The position numbers and the translations under genes were made by a program. 64,000 nucleotides of DNA from Paenibacillus tianjinensis. Lineage in GTDB: Bacteria; Bacillota; Bacilli; Paenibacillales; Paenibacillaceae. This document shows, piece by piece, positions 62,112 through 64,000 of this stretch. The stretch is from NCBI RefSeq assembly GCF_017086365.1, contig NZ_CP070969.1, positions 1,798,001-1,862,000 on the forward strand. Direction: 5' to 3'. The notes beneath the pieces were generated by a model. The model had not been told where the DNA came from. It made no database searches and saw only the letters and a list, made by a program, of their open reading frames with translations. Numbering within the stretch: position 1 is the stretch's first letter; each line of letters begins with the position of its first letter.

Positions 62112-62576
62112 ATGGCATTACACATTGTGCTGGTTGAACCGGAAATTCCGGCAAATACAGGTAATATTGCCCGTACCTGCGCAGCCACAGGCACCCATCT
62201 CCACCTGGTCCGCCCGCTGGGCTTCCGGACCGACGACGCAACCTTGAAACGGGCAGGGCTTGATTACTGGCATGCTGTCACAATCGAATATCATGATTCG
62301 TTTGCGGAAGTGCAGGAAAAGTATAGCGGGGGACGCTTTTTCTATGCCACGACAAAAGCTCAGAAGCGCTATACGGATTTTGCTTTCCGGGACGGGGATT
62401 TCTTCGTATTCGGGAAGGAAACCAAGGGGTTGCCGCCCGAAATTATCGAAGCCGGCAAGGAAACCGCTATGCGCATGCCGATGGGAGAAGCTGTGAGATC
62501 GTTGAATTTATCCAATTCCGCAGCGATTATTGTTTACGAAGCATTGCGTCAAATGGATTTTCCGCAACTTTTCTAA
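62112..62576 (+). CDS. trmL: tRNA (cytidine(34)-2'-O)-methyltransferase
   Basis: 154-residue SPOUT methyltransferase. IVLVEPEIPANTGNIARTCA, LHLVRPLGF, AGLDYW and the C-terminal SAM knot FGKETKGLPPEII with MRMPMGEAVRSLNLSNSAAI match TrmL/YibK (B. subtilis CspR). It methylates the wobble ribose of tRNA-Leu. RBS AGAGAGG. Single-gene unit. Confidence 0.95.
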   Translation: MALHIVLVEPEIPANTGNIARTCAATGTHLHLVRPLGFRTDDATLKRAGLDYWHAVTIEYHDSFAEVQEKYSGGRFFYATTKAQKRYTDFAFRDGDFFVFGKETKGLPPEIIEAGKETAMRMPMGEAVRSLNLSNSAAIIVYEALRQMDFPQLF

Positions 62577-62648
62577 AAGTAGACATGTTTTTTTGTTTTT
62601 TTCAGCAGGATTCGACAATATAGTAACGAAATAGAAGAATACTGCCGA

Positions 62649-62669
62649 AATAAGTAGTGACTACTAATT
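62649..62669. promoter_or_regulatory. operator-like palindrome upstream of the AbrB-type gene
   Basis: AATAAGTAGT-G-ACTACTAATT: 9 of 10 positions are mirrored around a single base, 31 nt before the ATG. Likely an autoregulatory or Spo0A-independent operator. Confidence 0.5.
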
Positions 62670-62700
62670 ATTTGTTGAACAGGAGAGGTGTACGTTAGAT

Positions 62701-62955
62701 ATGAAACCTGCTGGCGTAGTTCGTAAAGTAGATCAGCTGGGTAGAATTGTTCTGCCTAAGTCCCTGCGTAAAAGGTACCAAATGAATGAAGGCGATCCGG
62801 TAGAAATTCTGGTACAGGGCGACCATATCATTTTGGAGCGCTACCGTCCCAAGTGTGTATTTTGCGGATCTATGGAAGGTGTAAGCGAGTATAAAGATCG
62901 TTATATTTGCGCCGCATGCCTTGCAGAAATGACGCAATTGCCAAGACACGCCTAG
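62701..62955 (+). CDS. abrB: AbrB-type transition-state regulator with C-terminal Cys motif
   Basis: 84-residue protein. The N-terminal swapped-hairpin DNA-binding domain (GVVRKVDQLGRIVLPKSLRK, GDPVEILVQGDHIILERYRP) is closely AbrB-like. The C-terminal part has CVFCGS and YICAACLAEM, two CxxC pairs that probably bind zinc, unlike B. subtilis AbrB, which has a C-terminal multimerisation domain with one Cys. RBS AGGAGAGG. It should repress stationary-phase and sporulation genes; function is assigned by family. Confidence 0.9.
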   Translation: MKPAGVVRKVDQLGRIVLPKSLRKRYQMNEGDPVEILVQGDHIILERYRPKCVFCGSMEGVSEYKDRYICAACLAEMTQLPRHA

Positions 62956-63041
62956 TAATACCGCTTTCTCCTGGAGAAGACGGGCAAGGAAAATAATTAC
63001 ATAGTATGGTGCTGCGTGATTTCCGTCGTGGACCAGTGCTG

Positions 63042-63073
63042 AAAAAACGCCGCACATTGTGCGGCGTTTTTTT
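63042..63073. terminator. bidirectional intrinsic terminator
   Basis: AAAAAACGCCGCACA-TTG-TGCGGCGTTTTTT is a nearly perfect palindrome with A and T runs. It serves both the abrB gene and the convergent small membrane protein gene. Confidence 0.92.
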
Positions 63074-63099
63074 AGAATATAAGAATATTCCGGCAGCTG

Positions 63100-63204
63100 T
63101 TACAGGCCCTTGGTTTTGTCGTCGTTGTAGGATGAGGTTAGAATACCGGTCAGAAAGAGCAGGAATACCAGGGTGACAATCCAAAAGGTCAGGGAAAACG
63201 ACAT
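63100..63204 (-). CDS. 34-residue single-pass membrane protein
   Basis: A short frame encoding MSFSLTFWIVTLVFLLFLTG, ILTSSYNDDKTKGL. It has one strongly hydrophobic helix (residues 6-24) and a polar, charged C-terminal tail. GGAGGTG with 6-nt spacing precedes the ATG, and a bidirectional terminator follows the stop. No known family is recognised. Such proteins are often partners of larger membrane complexes or spore-envelope components. Confidence 0.7.
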   Translation of the reverse strand: MSFSLTFWIVTLVFLLFLTGILTSSYNDDKTKGL

Positions 63205-63306
63205 GCTGGACACCTCCATCAAGGACTGTAGTAATTACATAGATTATAACCCGCCGCATGCTGAAATTAAAAGCGCAAAAGTGAGATTCCGCATTGACAC
63301 CGATTT

Positions 63307-64000
63307 TTATTTAAAGAACAGGAAGTTGGTTGGCACCTGCCGGAGATTTCCGTCAGACGGGTCGTTAATCACTTTGCCTCTGAAAATAAGGGATGAGGAA
63401 CCGCCGCCATCGAGATTATAGGCGTCGGTCACCCCCATGCTCCACAGCTTGTTTTGTATTTCTTCCAGGGTAGCCCCCGAGTTTCCGTTCTCGTTATATC
63501 CGTCCGCAACCAGAACCAGCAGCTGATCATCTTTATATTTGCCGATAACGGTGCGGGGGGCACGTTTGGGACTGGTCATCCATTTATACGGAATCGCCTG
63601 CCGCACACTGTTCTTAAGGAGAACCGGCACAAAGGTTGCCCCAAACACCGGTTCCAGCTGGTCAAGCTGCGATTTGCTTGTGAATTTGCCCCCTATGAGC
63701 CGGCCCGACTTATTCAGGCCCACGAAGCTGAGATCCTTGTAGGTCGGTTCAAAACCGTATATATATTTGCCGCCTACGATTGTAGTGGACAAAGGGTACC
63801 GTCTTCCTCCCTGATCGGCAAATCCTCCGGCGTTGATCCCGGCAACCGCACCATAGCGGGCCACGGCATGCATCGTGGTCTCAGCTTGACCGGTGCCGTC
63901 TCCGGCCAGGCTCATTTTCATTGCTGTAGCATCCTTCAGCCTGATCTTAAGGGCGTAAGCTTTATAGTTGCCGGGATTCAGCCGGTATAATTCAATCGTA
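63307..64000 (-). CDS. phosphodiester glycosidase (NAGPA) family protein, 5' partial
   Basis: C-terminal part of an exported-type protein. RYGAVAGINAGGFADQGGRR, IVGGKYIYGFEP, KRAPRTVIGKYKDDQLLVLV, ATLEEIQNKLWSMGVTDAYN and LDGGGSSSLIFRGKVINDPS are the family signatures. The open frame continues through the right edge (readable upstream residues include LYRLNPGNYKAYALKIRLKD), so the ATG at 63921 is internal. Relatives remove GlcNAc from phosphodiesters or act in exopolysaccharide metabolism. Signal peptide and start are outside the window. Confidence 0.88.
   Translation of the reverse strand, partial: TIELYRLNPGNYKAYALKIRLKDATAMKMSLAGDGTGQAETTMHAVARYGAVAGINAGGFADQGGRRYPLSTTIVGGKYIYGFEPTYKDLSFVGLNKSGRLIGGKFTSKSQLDQLEPVFGATFVPVLLKNSVRQAIPYKWMTSPKRAPRTVIGKYKDDQLLVLVADGYNENGNSGATLEEIQNKLWSMGVTDAYNLDGGGSSSLIFRGKVINDPSDGNLRQVPTNFLFFK

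Noticed and set aside
63173-63421. 82-codon plus-strand frame near the right edge
   Set aside because: It is antisense to the small membrane protein and to the glycosidase end, and no function is visible.
1-64000. Prophage, CRISPR array, tRNA or rRNA genes
   Set aside because: I found no tRNA-like cloverleaf, rRNA segment, phage structural gene or regular repeat-spacer array; only one IS element is mobile.

Overview
The window is a chromosomal segment of a spore-forming, low-to-mid-GC Firmicute, most likely a Paenibacillus. The evidence is a gamma-type SASP, two CotF-like coat genes, a Spo0E-type phosphatase, an AbrB-type regulator, a surface nucleotidase anchored by SLH domains, liaFSR, T-box, S-box and cobalamin leaders, and strong AGGAGG ribosome binding sites. 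Genes at both edges are cut: a fumarate-reductase-type flavoprotein on the left and a phosphodiester glycosidase on the right.

Layout. 1-9.8 kb holds housekeeping and sporulation genes: flavoproteins, coat proteins, an AlaR/AlaT-like pair, Spo0E, cobalamin adenosyltransferase, an RluA-type pseudouridine synthase, an ArsC/Spx-like protein, a PolI-type 5'-3' exonuclease and an unusual deformylase. 9.9-12.95 kb is an arabinose module: a GH51 arabinofuranosidase and a divergent ArsR-type regulator, each preceded by a nearly identical AT-rich palindrome. 13.0-24.4 kb is a B12-riboswitch-controlled operon for the anaerobic corrin pathway, in the order cbiH60-cbiX (one reading frame), J, C, D, ET, L, F, G, A. 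24.5-28.8 kb holds sugar kinases, an HRDC protein and CorA. 29.1-31.6 kb is an S-box-controlled methionine operon (metA, metI-like). 31.7-43.1 kb holds mqnC, a large SLH-anchored nucleotidase, an SPFH protein with a ribbon-helix-helix partner, T-box-thrS, a 3D-domain cell-wall protein and a SASP. 43.4-50.4 kb is an envelope-stress block: liaFSR, an HtrA protease and an OmpR-type two-component pair. 50.5-54.5 kb carries ispH, DAHP synthase and a beta-type glutamine synthetase. An IS1182-family element (54501-56475, with TTTA target duplication) lies directly behind glnA. The right end has a GH94 phosphorylase with a LacI-type operator, a mutarotase-like protein, serC, trmL, an AbrB-type gene and a 34-residue membrane protein.

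The most notable signal is inside the cobalamin operon. At the junction of the CbiH60 and CbiX domains lies an SD-like AAAGGAAAGG, then 10 nt, then two perfect T_TTT_TTT heptamers, and a -1-frame TGA directly after the second. This is the layout of the E. coli dnaX frameshift cassette. In the +1 frame the reading ends on an ATGA overlap with an internal CbiX start that has its own SD. One mRNA could therefore yield a CbiH60-CbiX fusion, free CbiH60 and free CbiX. A second notable signal is the operator shared by the arabinosidase gene and the regulator gene. Nothing was searched against databases; family names come from motif recognition.
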